Of a stretch of DNA of 64,000 nucleotides, positions 17,349-27,312 are shown in pieces (position 1 is the first letter of the stretch; the number at the start of each line of letters is the position of its first letter). The notes below the pieces were generated by a model. It worked only from the letters and a program-made list of their open reading frames with translations. It was not told the origin of the DNA and did not search any database. A program made the translations under genes and the position numbers. Source of the DNA: Pyropia yezoensis (lineage: Eukaryota; Rhodophyta; Bangiophyceae; Bangiales; Bangiaceae); contig CM020619.1 of NCBI GenBank assembly GCA_009829735.1, positions 29,290,063 to 29,354,062 of the forward strand, read 5' to 3'.

Positions 17349-19766
17349 TCACAGACTGTATTGCGAAGTGGGAGAGCATGGCGTACACGGCCCACCTGGT
17401 AACGGGTGAAGAAAAAAATAATAATAATGTGCTCCCCCACACCATAGTTTCGTGTCTCTTCCCTCCCCTCCCAAAACGTGACCCCCACTACCGTGTTCGT
17501 CGACCAGACGACTACAGTGGGGGTGGGGGGTGGGGTGTGTCGGGTGCTGTCCCCGCCCGCCCATCCCCTGCACTTCCGACAGAGTCCGGCTCGTCGCCAG
17601 CACCCCTGCGTGTCTGTCGCCGGTCGCGGCTGCGGCTCGCACGGCCCCGCGGGGCGCCCTGGTGCTCGCCCACCAATGTCGTGGCCTCGGCGCTCCCCCC
17701 GCCTCGGTTGTCGCGTTTGCGGCCGTCCCTTCTTGTCCGTCTGGCATTGCTGCGGGGGTCACCCATCCCGACAGGACATCCGCCGTGACTCCGCGGCTTT
17801 CTAGCACGACAGCAACGTCTGGAGGCATGGTCCCGTTTCGCCAACACTCGAGCATGAAGGGCAGCCTTGCATAAAGATTCGCTGAGAGACGGCGGCGAGC
17901 AGTGCGGGGGTACTTGTATCGCACGGGCCGCCTTGGTGGCGATTCTTTAGGCTGGTCCCACCACTTCTTGAAGTTGGGTACGGCCGCTCGAAGTCGGGTC
18001 CGGCGAAAAAGAAGAACCGAGTCTGCTTCCCACGAAACGTCACAATCTGCGAGGGCGTGCCTCACAAATTTCTGTATCAATGTGGACCGCCACGTGTGCC
18101 TTGTACGAACACTGGCCAGTAGCTTGCCAAGTTTCGCATGGCGTCCTGTCGTCGGCACGTCTGCGTGGTGGTACAGGGCGTAAAACTCCTTGATCTGGCG
18201 GACAAAGTCCGCGACCCGGCCCGCGACGCGCATGCGCTGGCGTTGGCGGGCTTCGGCGTGGAAGGGCACGGACGGAAGAATAGAGTTGAAAGTCGGACGC
18301 TTGCCGTTTGCAGCGCCCTCCGCGTCGGTAGCCAGCCCACCATTCTTCAAAACAAAGCTCAGCTCTGCAAGCGCCGCCCACTCCTCTGCAGCGTCTTGTG
18401 TGGGTGCGTCCTCCCACATCATGGCACAAAACACCAGAAAGGCGCTGGCACCGTGCTCCCTCAAAGCGGTGTGAAAGGCATTGGATGCCGACTGGCGGAG
18501 GTGCTGGTCCGTGCGGTCCTTGAGCGCATCCGCCGCCGCGAGACCGGATCGAACGACACGCCCAATGTAGATCCTGCCGTCGTCAGGGTGACCTTCTTTT
18601 CTCAGTACCCATACGTAGAGGATGCCGACGGGACCGCCCTTGCGGCCAGTACCACCTTGCTTGCGCTGAGAAGGAGAGGCGCTGGATCCAAGAACATCAA
18701 GGCCCTCAGCGTGTGCCCGGAGTGCCTGTCGCCGTAGGGTCTTGGCCACGGCACGGTCCCCGTCGGTGACCACCCCGCCGATGCAGACGAGGTCAGGCCA
18801 CGAGGAAAAGCATACGGTTGCGGCGTCATCGACGGGGTCGACGGCTTTGCCTTCGAGAAGGCGGAGGATAGCGTTTGCATCCGCGTCACCTATCGGCATG
18901 TTGTCGCGATCGGGGGGGCTTGCTGTGGACGCGTTGTCTGTCGAAGTGCACGCGACAGCCGGTAAAGGTTCAGGAGAACTCGGACGTCGGCCGTGACTCG
19001 AACGAGAACCGGCGGACCCCTTCGACTGGGTACATGGCGCCGGTGACCCGCGGCGCCCGTACGGTGAGCATGGTGACGTAGAGCGACGCACAGGTCGGCG
19101 CCGTGCCCCACCTCGACGTGGGGGGGAAAAACTGTCGCACTCAACGGGCTTACGTCGTTGCTTGGTCTGCCGCACCGCAGGGGGTGGGGAGGGGGATGGG
19201 CGCAGGGTCGGGTAGAAAGAGGAAGAAGAAGCCGCCGGCGATGGGGAGGGGGATGGGGGAGGGGTCGGGTAGAAAGAGGTGGCAGATGAAGATGATGCGG
19301 CACTGGGTGCAGGCGGCGCCACAGGGATCAGGAGACGCCGCGTACGGGCTGACCGGCGTCGTACAGGAGGCGGTGACGAGGATGGCGCCCGTGACCGGCA
19401 CGGGGACGCGGCTGCCACAGGGGAAGACAATCCACGAAGAGGTGTTCTCGTGGACATGTGTGTCAGTTGCCGCCCTTGATCAGCGTCTGAAGACGGCGGG
19501 GGGGTGGGTGACGAGCGGGGTGTTGGTCGTTGACGGAGGGGGTGCGGTCCCGGCGGTCCCCGTGACGGTACGTCCATCGGCGACGGTGTGCCCACATCTG
19601 GTTCGTTGGCTGGTGTGACGGGTGGTGGTGGCGGCACCGGGTCTGGGTGGGACGGGCTAGATAGGTGACAGGTAGAGATGGATGCGGTGCGTGACCGCAG
19701 AGGCTGCGTCCCGGGGGGTGTCTGCCATGGCTGGGTAGACGCGGGCGCACGGGCTGTGGTTGTCAT
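17349..19766 (-). CDS. GIY-YIG nuclease-domain protein
   Basis: 805 residues from the first in-frame ATG (19766). Residues 1-340 are Ser/Pro/Arg-rich and disordered. A GIY-YIG domain spans about 378-485: GILYVWVL, then RIYIGRV, LKDRTDQHL, an alpha segment with HTALREHGASAFLVF, a Glu in ALAELSFVLKNG and Asn in RPTFNSI. These are the usual Tyr, Tyr, Arg, Glu and Asn landmarks of the fold. A basic region (about 520-640) with KKWW and YKYPRTARRRL follows and could bind DNA; the last 100 residues are low complexity. Its 5' end overlaps the 3' end of the Ulp1-like gene by 110 bp in another frame, which suggests coupled expression or a joined element product. GIY-YIG domains are known in homing endonucleases and Penelope-like retroelements; no reverse transcriptase is seen here. 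Confidence 0.65.
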   Translation of the reverse strand: MTTTARAPASTQPWQTPPGTQPLRSRTASISTCHLSSPSHPDPVPPPPPVTPANEPDVGTPSPMDVPSRGPPGPHPLRQRPTPRSSPTPPPSSDADQGRQLTHMSTRTPLRGLSSPVAAASPCRSRAPSSSPPPVRRRSARTRRLLIPVAPPAPSAASSSSATSFYPTPPPSPSPSPAASSSSFYPTLRPSPSPPPAVRQTKQRRKPVECDSFSPPRRGGARRRPVRRSTSPCSPYGRRGSPAPCTQSKGSAGSRSSHGRRPSSPEPLPAVACTSTDNASTASPPDRDNMPIGDADANAILRLLEGKAVDPVDDAATVCFSSWPDLVCIGGVVTDGDRAVAKTLRRQALRAHAEGLDVLGSSASPSQRKQGGTGRKGGPVGILYVWVLRKEGHPDDGRIYIGRVVRSGLAAADALKDRTDQHLRQSASNAFHTALREHGASAFLVFCAMMWEDAPTQDAAEEWAALAELSFVLKNGGLATDAEGAANGKRPTFNSILPSVPFHAEARQRQRMRVAGRVADFVRQIKEFYALYHHADVPTTGRHAKLGKLLASVRTRHTWRSTLIQKFVRHALADCDVSWEADSVLLFRRTRLRAAVPNFKKWWDQPKESPPRRPVRYKYPRTARRRLSANLYARLPFMLECWRNGTMPPDVAVVLESRGVTADVLSGWVTPAAMPDGQEGTAANATTEAGGAPRPRHWWASTRAPRGAVRAAAATGDRHAGVLATSRTLSEVQGMGGRGQHPTHPTPHPHCSRLVDEHGSGGHVLGGEGRDTKLWCGGAHYYYFFLHPLPGGPCTPCSPTSQYSL

Positions 19767-21135
19767 ACCAGGGCGGCGGTTGAAGAGTCCCAACCAGATG
19801 CGCGACGGGCAGCGGGACAGGGCCCACAGGACAAGGGAGGATGTAGGGGAGAAGGGCGGTCGAGTCAGGCGGGACCGCGTGAGTAACCGCACAAAGAGGG
19901 CGCACCAGCCTCACAGCGGCCTCTGTAATGCCACCGTGGCTTGCTTGGCACGTCCCCCCGGACACAGTACCAGTCGCACAGAGGCCGGTGATGGCCTCGA
20001 CTATGGTTGACCGGAACGACGTGGCCACATGCAGCGACGAGGTGGAAGGGTCGAGCCCGAGAGCCAGACACGCCGTACTGCACAGCGAAAAAGACCCACA
20101 GCTGAAGGCGTCTTGCTGCTGGGGGGCAGGCGCAGTCGCTACTTGGTGCCGTCCGACCGTGCGACTTCCTTGGCGGGCAACGTCGTTTAGCCAGGTGATG
20201 ACGTCGTGGGTGGGGTGCGCGTGGGTTCCAACGACAGAGTTGGCGACCGACACTGCGCCACTTGCCGTATCGGCAACGACGACCGACCAGTGGCCATCCG
20301 CGGCAATGGGAAGGACCAGCTTGTCAAAGGCAAAGACGTCCATGTGCCGCGTCACATGCTCGACCCTCTCCCAGGCATAGGGCAGGCGCGTGTTCCCACC
20401 GGGGGGCCGTAGGGCGCCGTAGATGTAGCCATCAAAAATGTGGATGGGCCGAGCCCTTCGCACGCTACACGCCCACCGGTTCACCACCATCAGCAACACC
20501 TTGACCGCGTCCATCGCCACATCCGACATCCACTGGGTTGGCTGGAGCAAAGTGTCCAGTTCCGCTTGTCGCACTGTGACACCCAGCACACGGAGGGATG
20601 GTGGCGGGCCACGGGCGGCAGAACCAATGGGGGGGGTGGGGACACTGTCGGTGGTGAACGACAGGAGGGGGGAGCAGCCGGTACCGCAGGCGGCAGCACG
20701 GGCAGTAGGTGATACGCCGTCGGCGTCACGGGGGACGCCACCACGCGCCGTCCGTGCCACGGCTGGAGGTGGTGGTGGTCGGGCCTCTCCCAACAACACG
20801 CCGGTTGAGGGAGACGGGTGCCGCGCCGGGTGCCAAGCAGCACCAGCGGTGGTGCTTGCGCCACGAGCCGCATCAGAAACGCCGCCGGGGGACACTAGAG
20901 AGGTACCCAGTGTCTTTGGCGAGAGAGTCGGGGCGGGTAGAGGGGGGTGTGGGGCGATCAGAGTTGCCTTGCCGAGGGGTGCCTTTTGTTCAAATGGCTT
21001 ACCGCCTGGCACATGACCTCCCGTAGTGGTCGCGGTCGCGGCGGCAGCAGCACGTCGGGCGGCCTTTCGTGCACGCCGCGTAAGGCGGTCCCTCTCCCTG
21101 ACCCGCTGCTTTTCTTCTTCGGTGACAGCGCCCAT
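19657..21135 (-). CDS. Ulp1-like (C48) cysteine protease
   Basis: 492 residues from ATG at 21135. It begins with a basic helix (EEEKQRVRERDRLTRRARK). A Pro/Ala-rich linker leads to a C48-type domain at about 190-390: LQPTQWMSDVAMDAV, FDGYIYGAL, DVFAFDKLVLPIAADGHW with the catalytic His near 282, VANSV with Asn near 299 where Asp is usual, and PQQQDAFSCGSF with the Gln near 341 and Cys near 346. The His-Asn/Asp-Gln-Cys order and spacing fit Ulp1/SENP proteases. Such domains are often captured by DNA transposons (for example Mutator and KDZ types), and the overlap with a GIY-YIG gene points the same way. Asn for Asp is tolerated in some cysteine proteases, so activity is possible. Confidence 0.7.
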   Translation of the reverse strand: MGAVTEEEKQRVRERDRLTRRARKAARRAAAAATATTTGGHVPGGKPFEQKAPLGKATLIAPHPPLPAPTLSPKTLGTSLVSPGGVSDAARGASTTAGAAWHPARHPSPSTGVLLGEARPPPPPAVARTARGGVPRDADGVSPTARAAACGTGCSPLLSFTTDSVPTPPIGSAARGPPPSLRVLGVTVRQAELDTLLQPTQWMSDVAMDAVKVLLMVVNRWACSVRRARPIHIFDGYIYGALRPPGGNTRLPYAWERVEHVTRHMDVFAFDKLVLPIAADGHWSVVVADTASGAVSVANSVVGTHAHPTHDVITWLNDVARQGSRTVGRHQVATAPAPQQQDAFSCGSFSLCSTACLALGLDPSTSSLHVATSFRSTIVEAITGLCATGTVSGGTCQASHGGITEAAVRLVRPLCAVTHAVPPDSTALLPYILPCPVGPVPLPVAHLVGTLQPPPWYDNHSPCARVYPAMADTPRDAASAVTHRIHLYLSPI

Positions 21136-21497
21136 CTCAGGTAGACGTGGCAGGAAGAACAAGTGCGGGGGGGTTCTGCCGGTCCCCGCAACGTCTCCAC
21201 ACCTGGGCACGTGTGCGTACAAGGAGATGTGGTGGAAGAAGAAATAGTACCCGTGGTGCCTCCTCCAGTGGGCTGGTGTGGCCACGCAGCACCTCTCCTC
21301 ATCGCCCCACCGCCCAACCCCCCCGCCACGCAAAGCCCTGCGCAAGCTCTGCCTGCTCGGTGGTGGGTGCCGTCGGCGACCGGCGGTGCCGGTGGCAAGC
21401 GGCGGTGCCGGTGGCGAGCCGCAGGGTCTCGCCTCTCCCCCACCTGCCACAACCTGCACGGCGGCGGGCGGCCGGCGGGGGACCGGTGCTTACTTCT

Positions 21498-21529
<32 letters not shown>

Positions 21530-22211
21530 CTTGCACTTGCCTTGCCCCCCCCCCCGCAGCGGCAGACTGCAGGTGGTGGCTGGCGAGCCGCTGCCGGCGG
21601 CGGCCGGCGTCGGCGTTGGTGAGCGGCTGCCGGGAGGCGGCTCGCCTCTCCCACCCCGCACTTGGCTTTTTTTGCAGCACCTCTGTCCCGGCGTAGCATG
21701 TGGGCTGGTGCCCTGTACGATTTTGTCATGAGGGCGAGAAGTGCGCCCGGGCCAGCTGATCACTCGCGTCTACCATGCGGACAAGCGCGCCACCTCTCGC
21801 GTCTGTCGTCCGCCATTCCAACCAGCGCACCACGACGTCGCGTCGTCAGGGTCCTCCCGGTTTGCTCGACCACACAAGGTGAGGCGGCGTATTGGAGGGA
21901 AAGGCGGTCGACATGAATGTGACGCCCGTGGCCTTTCGGTGACGCCAATCCAAATAACAGTGTAGACACTTTCTATTCGGGAACACATGTCCCTGATATG
22001 GATTGTCGTGGTTTCCCTATTCGGGTGTGTGTGTCGGTGTCATGGGGTGAAAATAGACGAGTTGATTTGCGTGGTTCCGCTGAGCTGTTGGCGGTTCTCG
22101 ACTGTGTTCGTATGTAGATATGGGGATACCTAGACAGGTCAGATTCTCCCGTCTGCCAACGGCAGATTCGGAAGTCTGCCAGGATTGAACCACCGACGTG
22201 CATTCGACTGA
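21136..22211. other. Intergenic, no gene seen; long C tract
   Basis: Contains a C tract at 21501-21526 within a C/T-rich stretch. The frame of the Ulp1-like gene stays open upstream to 21459 without an ATG. Near 22140-22200 a B-box-like GGTTCAATCC occurs on the minus strand (22191-22182) without a matching A box. No protein motif is recognised. Confidence 0.4.
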
Positions 22212-22602
22212 GATGGTTGTTTCGGGCAATGGAGATTGTGTGTACGTGACAATCCGTCGACGCACCCGATTCTCTGGGCCGGGCAATGGGGATTGTGAGT
22301 GTCAGGGCAGGGAACGACATGTACCGCCAGTCGCTACCCCTCCTTCCCCTCGCTCTCTGGCAGGCCATCTGCCACGGGACGCCGCCCTCCCGACCTAAAG
22401 GCTGCGACCGCCAGGTGCGGGGCAACATGCGCGTCGGCGGCGACCGCATTTGTCACCCACAGAATGAATCATGCTCGGCCGCTCGCAAAGAAAACGTCGC
22501 CGCGCAGCATGACAGAAAGCAGGCGAGCTGCGCATACAGCAAAAAAAAGAAGACGCTGACTTGGACGGAGGCGATGACTACCCCTCCGCGCCCTCCGTCT
22601 CC
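22212..22602. repeat. 391-bp direct repeat, copy 1
   Basis: Nearly identical to 22689-23079 with a constant 477-bp offset and only a few substitutions. It contains short internal repeats of a gggcaatgg(a/g)gattgtg segment. Function unknown; no TIR or target duplication identified. Confidence 0.85.
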
Positions 22603-22688
22603 CCTCTCCTCTCCCTCGCTCGACATGCCGGCCGTTCTCCTCCCCCTGCTCCCGCCCCTCACCCCGGTCATCTTAACTTCTTAGACGC

Positions 22689-23079
22689 GATGGTTGTTTC
22701 GGGCAATGGAGATTGTGTGTACGTGACAATCCGTCGACGCACCCGATTCTCTGGGCCGGGCAATGGGGATTGTGAGTGTCAGGGCAGGGAACGACATGTA
22801 CCGCCAGTCGCTACCCCCCCTTCCCCTCGCTCTCTGGCAGGCCATCTGCCACGGGACGCCGCCCTCCCGACCTGAAGGCTGCGACCGCCAGGTGCGGGGC
22901 AACATGCGCGTCAGCGGCGACCGCATTTGTCACCCACAGAATGAATCATGCTCGGCCGCTCGCAAAGAAAACGTCGCCGCGCAGCATGACAGAAAGCAGG
23001 CGAGCTGCGCATACAGCAAAAAAAAGAAGACGCTGACTTGGACGGAGGCGATGACTACCCCTCCGCGCCCTCCGTCTCC
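22689..23079. repeat. 391-bp direct repeat, copy 2
   Basis: Second copy of the unit at 22212-22602, separated from it by 86 bp. Its right end abuts the broken hephaestin-like gene, where a G run starts at 23080. Confidence 0.85.
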
Positions 23080-23474
23080 GGGGGGGGGGGAAGGCGGCGG
23101 CGGCGGCGTCGGCAGCGGCGGTGCGGGGGGGGCACGGGGGGGGGGGGGCGCGCCAGTGGCGACCGGGACTCGTCGTGGACTTGTAAGAGCGTAAAGATGT
23201 GCTGGTAGCCTGCGGGGGGGGGAGGGAGGGGGGGGACGGGAGCGAGGGGCGGGGGAGCAGAGAGCGAGGGGCGGCGGCGGTGGAGCGGCGTGGCCGCGCG
23301 GACGAGGCGCCGATAAAAAATGGTCAGGAGGTCTGGCGCGCGCAGCGTCGGGGGGCGGCGGCCGCCGTCGGGGTCCCGCCGCTCCGCCCGCGGCGGCGGC
23401 GGCGGCCGGCCACACCGCCCTGCCGTGCGCCGGTGTGCAGCGGCCGCGGTCACCCTCCCTCCCCGTCCGCACCT

Positions 23475-23506
<32 letters not shown>

Positions 23507-24415
23507 CCTGTCCCCCGCCGTCCCCCCGCGCGTTCAACGCACCTGCCGGCATCCCCCGGGCGTCCGCGTCGGCGGCGCGCGTGACGACCAGGGGCCCAAT
23601 CAGCCCCCCGCCCCGCCCCGCCTCCCCCCCCGTGTACACGTGCACCGCCGACGGGGTGTGGGGCCCGCCCGCCGCCTCTGGCGGCACCCAAAAGTAAAAC
23701 GTTGCCACCCCCCCGGGGGGCACCGCCGTGGCGCCGCCGCCGCCCACCGCCACCCCGCGACTGGCATTGCCGCCGCGCCGCCGCCAGCGCTGGCACGGGC
23801 GCCCAGCCGCAGCACCCCCGCCGGCTCAAAGGCGACGGGGAAGGGCGTGTCGGCCGCCACCGTCACCGCCAGCACCTCCCCCGTGGCGGCGTAGAGGGGT
23901 GGCCCGAGGAGGCCCAGCGGGGAGTCCCCGCCGCCACCGTCCTCCCCGACCGCGCCCCCACCCCCACCCCCACCCCCACCCCCACCGCCACCCCCGCTCC
24001 CACCGTCAGGGGGTTCCGACGCGGCCAGTCCGGCCGGCGGCGCGACGGTGGCGAAGGTCCCGTCCGTGTAGGCCACCCACACCGCCTTTGTGTACACGCT
24101 CCCCCGGCCGGGCGGCCGCGCCGCCGCCGCGCACGTGTCGGGGCCGTCGGCCGCCGCCGCCGCCTCTGCCGCCGTCGGGGGCGGCGCGTCGCGGCGGTAG
24201 ACCGCCTCCTCGGGCGTCAGGGGGCGGCCGTAGCAGCCGTGCACGTCGCCCAGGGGGGCGTAGTCCCACTGGGTGAGCGTCGCGCGGAGATAGTAGGACC
24301 GCGTGGGGGGGCCACCCGCCAGCGCCGCCGCCCCCGCTGCTGCTGCTGTCGCCACCGCCGCCACTGCCGCGGCGACCGCCGCTGCGGCCACGGCGGTTGC
24401 TGGTGCCGCCGCCAT
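23080..24415 (-). pseudogene. 5' part of a hephaestin-like cupredoxin gene, truncated
   Basis: ATG at 24415 starts an Ala-rich signal-like segment, then an A-type cupredoxin: SYYLRATLTQWDYAPLG, VYTKAVWVAYTDGTF, LGLLGPPLYAATGE. After a one-base frame break near 23710-23750, in a C/G run, come FYFWVPPE and GLIGPLVVTRA. Exon 1 ends at 23543 (donor GTGCGT). An intron of 333 bp ends in CAG at 23210, and exon 2 reads GYQHIFTLLQVHDESRS, the domain linker of ceruloplasmin-type proteins. At about 23080 the gene is lost at the 391-bp repeat. The HSH copper ligands are replaced by HVYT, so this domain probably binds no copper. Same strand and family as 6413-8535; whether both were once one gene is unknown. 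Confidence 0.65.
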
Positions 24416-24599
24416 GACCGGCCACCGCCGTCGGGGGGGGCGGGGGCGTCCGCGTCGCCGTCGCTGGGAGGGGGGAGTGACGCTGCTCAAAGTGACAGCG
24501 CCCTGCCGCCCCGTACGCCCTGTACGCCCCTGCGCTCGGTACCTGCCAAGCAGGGCGCCAGCCGTCGCCAAAGCCGCCGTCGGCTCCTGCTGCTGCCCT

Positions 24600-25813
24600 C
24601 TACACGGGAGTACGACGCCGAGCGGCAACAGCAAAAGCGGCAGCAGTAGGGAGGAGCGTGCGTGAGCGGCCCACCAAAGGGAAAGAGGACCCACGGCCCT
24701 GTCCAGCGATCGATGGCGGCGACTGCCGGGCATATGAACCACAGCAGTTGTCTGCGGGCGCGGGGGTGGGCGCGGGCGCCGCCGGCGGGGCGGGGGGGGA
24801 GTGTGGCGGCTCGGCCGGCGGGGCGGGGGGGGAGTGCGGCGGCTCGCCGGCGGGCGGCTCTGGCGCCGCCGACGGGGCGCCGCCGACCATATTCCCCGCC
24901 GGCCCGTAGCAGGTGATCTTGCGCCCGTTGGTCGGCTGCAGCGGCCGGTTGTTGCCCCGCTCGTCCAGGCCCGTCTCTTGGGTGCGGTACTCGCGGAAGC
25001 GGTCCACCTGCTCCTGCGTGACGGGCTGGGCGCTCATGTCCATGAACCAGGCGAGCTCCTCTGAGCACGGCGGGGTGGTGAGGGAGCCCCCCCACTGGCA
25101 AAAGCCCGACTCGGGGCGCTCCACCGTCCCCCACTCGACGCCCGTGATGCCGACGGTGCTGCTGGGGGCGCCCCCCTGGGCGTCCCCTTGCGCGTCGAGC
25201 AGGCGGGTGAGGAGCAGGTTGGGGGTGGAGGACAGCTCAAACAGCACGCTCACCACCGCGATCCGGTCGTGGGGCACCCCGGGGGCAATGTGCACAAAAT
25301 GGAGCTCCAGCGGGAAGGTCCGCCCATTCACCTGGTGCTCTGCAGGCGCGTGGGCGTGCACGTTGACCAGGCTGTAGGTGGCAAACTGCCACTGCAGCTT
25401 GCCGCACGTGTCCGTCGCGCACTCGAGCGGCACGTTGTTGATGGACGTGCGGGCGGTAAAGGTGGCCGTGCCGGGCTGGACCAGCGAGAAGAGGGTGACG
25501 CTCGGGTCCACGGGGACGGTGGGGACCACGTTGATGGGGGACTGCTGCTCGCCCGTGCCGCACAGCACAAACGCATTGTCCAGGGTGTGCCAGTACTGCG
25601 GGCCCGTCGTGCCCGTGTAGTTCCACGGCGAGTTGGTGTCGGCGTGGACAGACGGCGCCAGGCGGGCAGGCGCCGCGGCCACCGTTGTGATGGCGGCCCC
25701 GCCGATGGCGGCACCGCCGCCACGGTGGCCGCGGCGGCGGCCGTCAGCAGCCGCCGTCGGCCTGGTCGCCCGGGGTGGTTCCTCCGCGGAGGGGGAGCAG
25801 CGGGGACCGCCAT
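24600..25813 (-). CDS. Secreted alpha-carbonic anhydrase (one-base frame break in signal peptide)
   Basis: An alpha-class carbonic anhydrase (CO2 hydration) with all landmarks. After WNYTGTTGPQYW come GEQQSPINV, then VHAHAPAEH with two zinc His, LELHFVH with Glu and the third zinc His, and SLTTPPCSEE with the catalytic-site Thr. The long frame has no ATG before the domain. ATG at 25813 opens another frame with a textbook signal peptide (basic PGRPGRRR then an Ala/Leu/Val core). The two join if one base is missing near 25700, a G/C-rich site. The C-terminus is Pro-rich with two EPPHSPPAPPA repeats. Stop at 24600; the hephaestin-like gene starts 185 bp downstream on the same strand. Likely periplasmic or cell-surface, serving inorganic carbon supply. 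Confidence 0.88.
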
Positions 25814-26927
25814 GGGAGTCGGGGAGGGGTCGAAGGTTGCCCTTGGACACCACCAAGACGGCAAGTGTGTTGAGGTGGCGGCGGGGGATGGCAAGCGTGA
25901 TCTAAAGGTGCCGAGTCGGAGGGGAAGTCCGAACGGGATGCCCGCACAGGCGCACACACACCCACAACGCCCCTCACCACCAGCCCGCCCCGCTGGGCAA
26001 CCCCCGCTGCGCTTGGCCAACAGACATACAAAGGCCCCCACCGCCGCCAGCGGCCGCGCGGCGGCGTCGGATGAGGGCGGCCCAAGCGCGCCCGCGGGCG
26101 ACGCCCCGCCCGCATGGCCGCGGCGGGGAAAGGCGGTGAGGGCGGAGGAGAGGAGGGGAGGAGGGGGAGGGGAGGATGGCCCAGGAGCGGGGGGGCTCCC
26201 GCAGCCGCCCCACCGCACCGCGCCGTCGCCCCGGCCCACCGCACCGCGCCGCCGCCGCCGCCGCCGCCGGCCGCCGCGGCCTCCGACACGACCGCCACCA
26301 CCACCACCCCCACTGCTGCCGCCGCCACCACCGCCGTCGCCGTCGCCGCCGCCGCGGCAAAACGGCGGCGCGCCCCCCCCCTCCCCCCGCTGCCGGCCGC
26401 CCAGACGGGGGCGGCGCTGCCGCGACCGACGCTGCCCTCACCAGCTGCACGGCCACGCCGCCGAGTGCGGGACGGGTGAGAGGGGTGGACGGATCGGCGC
26501 GAGCGGGTGGGGCGCAGTGGGGTGCAAACGTGGGCGGTGGTCGTGGGCGGGGGGGGGGGGGCGGGGGGCACCGCCCGCCCGCCCACCCGCCCGCCTCCAC
26601 CGCGTCTTTGACAGCCGTCGACCGCCACGTGCCGCCTGCTGGCCGCGGCCGCCCGCCGCGGCGGCGACAGGCAGCGGTACGGGCGACTGCCGCCGCGGGG
26701 CCACGGCGCGGGCGCGCGACGCCAGCGTCGTCCAACACCCCCCCCACCCCCGCCCCCCCCCACAATTAGCGGGTGGTGAGACGTCGCGCCAGGGGCGCCC
26801 CCGCCCCCCCCCCCCCCCCCCCCCCCCCCAATCCGCCTCTCCCCCAGTCTGCCCGCCGCCGCGAGCAGACGTCCCCCCCCAGGAGCGCCCGCGGCGCGGC
26901 AGCCAGCGCGCCGCACGCGTCGCTCCG
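25814..26927. other. GC-rich intergenic region, no gene seen
   Basis: Dominated by gccgcc repeats and C runs (for example 26800-26829). Long frames on both strands are composition artefacts. The region 25850-26040 is less biased and may hold the promoter of the carbonic anhydrase gene. Confidence 0.45.
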
Positions 26928-27276
26928 TCACGCGGCGGCGGCACCCCCTCCCCCGTCAGCAGCGGGCGGCGGCGGTGGCAACCGGCTGCCCCCCGCGCTG
27001 CCGCCCCCCGCCGCGGTGGCACCCCCGGTCGGTCGCAGAGACGGTGACGGAGGTGACGGCAACGTCGACAGCGGCGGCGGGGGGGGCGGTGGCGGTGGCC
27101 CGCCGCCGCCCTCCCCCCCGCCGCCGCTGTCGAGGCCAAAGCGGTCACGCAGGGCGGCCGTCCGTGCCGCGAGCGCCGCCTCCTCCACGGCGGCGGACAG
27201 GAGGTCCGACCCGCCGCCGCCGCCGCCGCCGCCGCCACCGCCAGACAGCGACGGCCGCCACGCGGGGGACGGGTAG

Positions 27277-27312
<36 letters not shown>

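Noticed and set aside
17349-19766. Penelope-like retroelement (GIY-YIG present)
   Set aside because: No reverse transcriptase motif upstream in this or any adjoining frame.
17349-21135. Polinton/Maverick element (protease present)
   Set aside because: The protease is Ulp1-like and no protein-primed DNA polymerase, integrase, packaging ATPase or capsid gene is seen.
22212-23079. CRISPR-like array from repeated units
   Set aside because: Only two long (391-bp) copies in a eukaryotic genome; no short repeats with spacers.
25188-27047. 619-codon plus-strand frame
   Set aside because: Antisense to the carbonic anhydrase, which has all catalytic residues; the rest is simple repeat.
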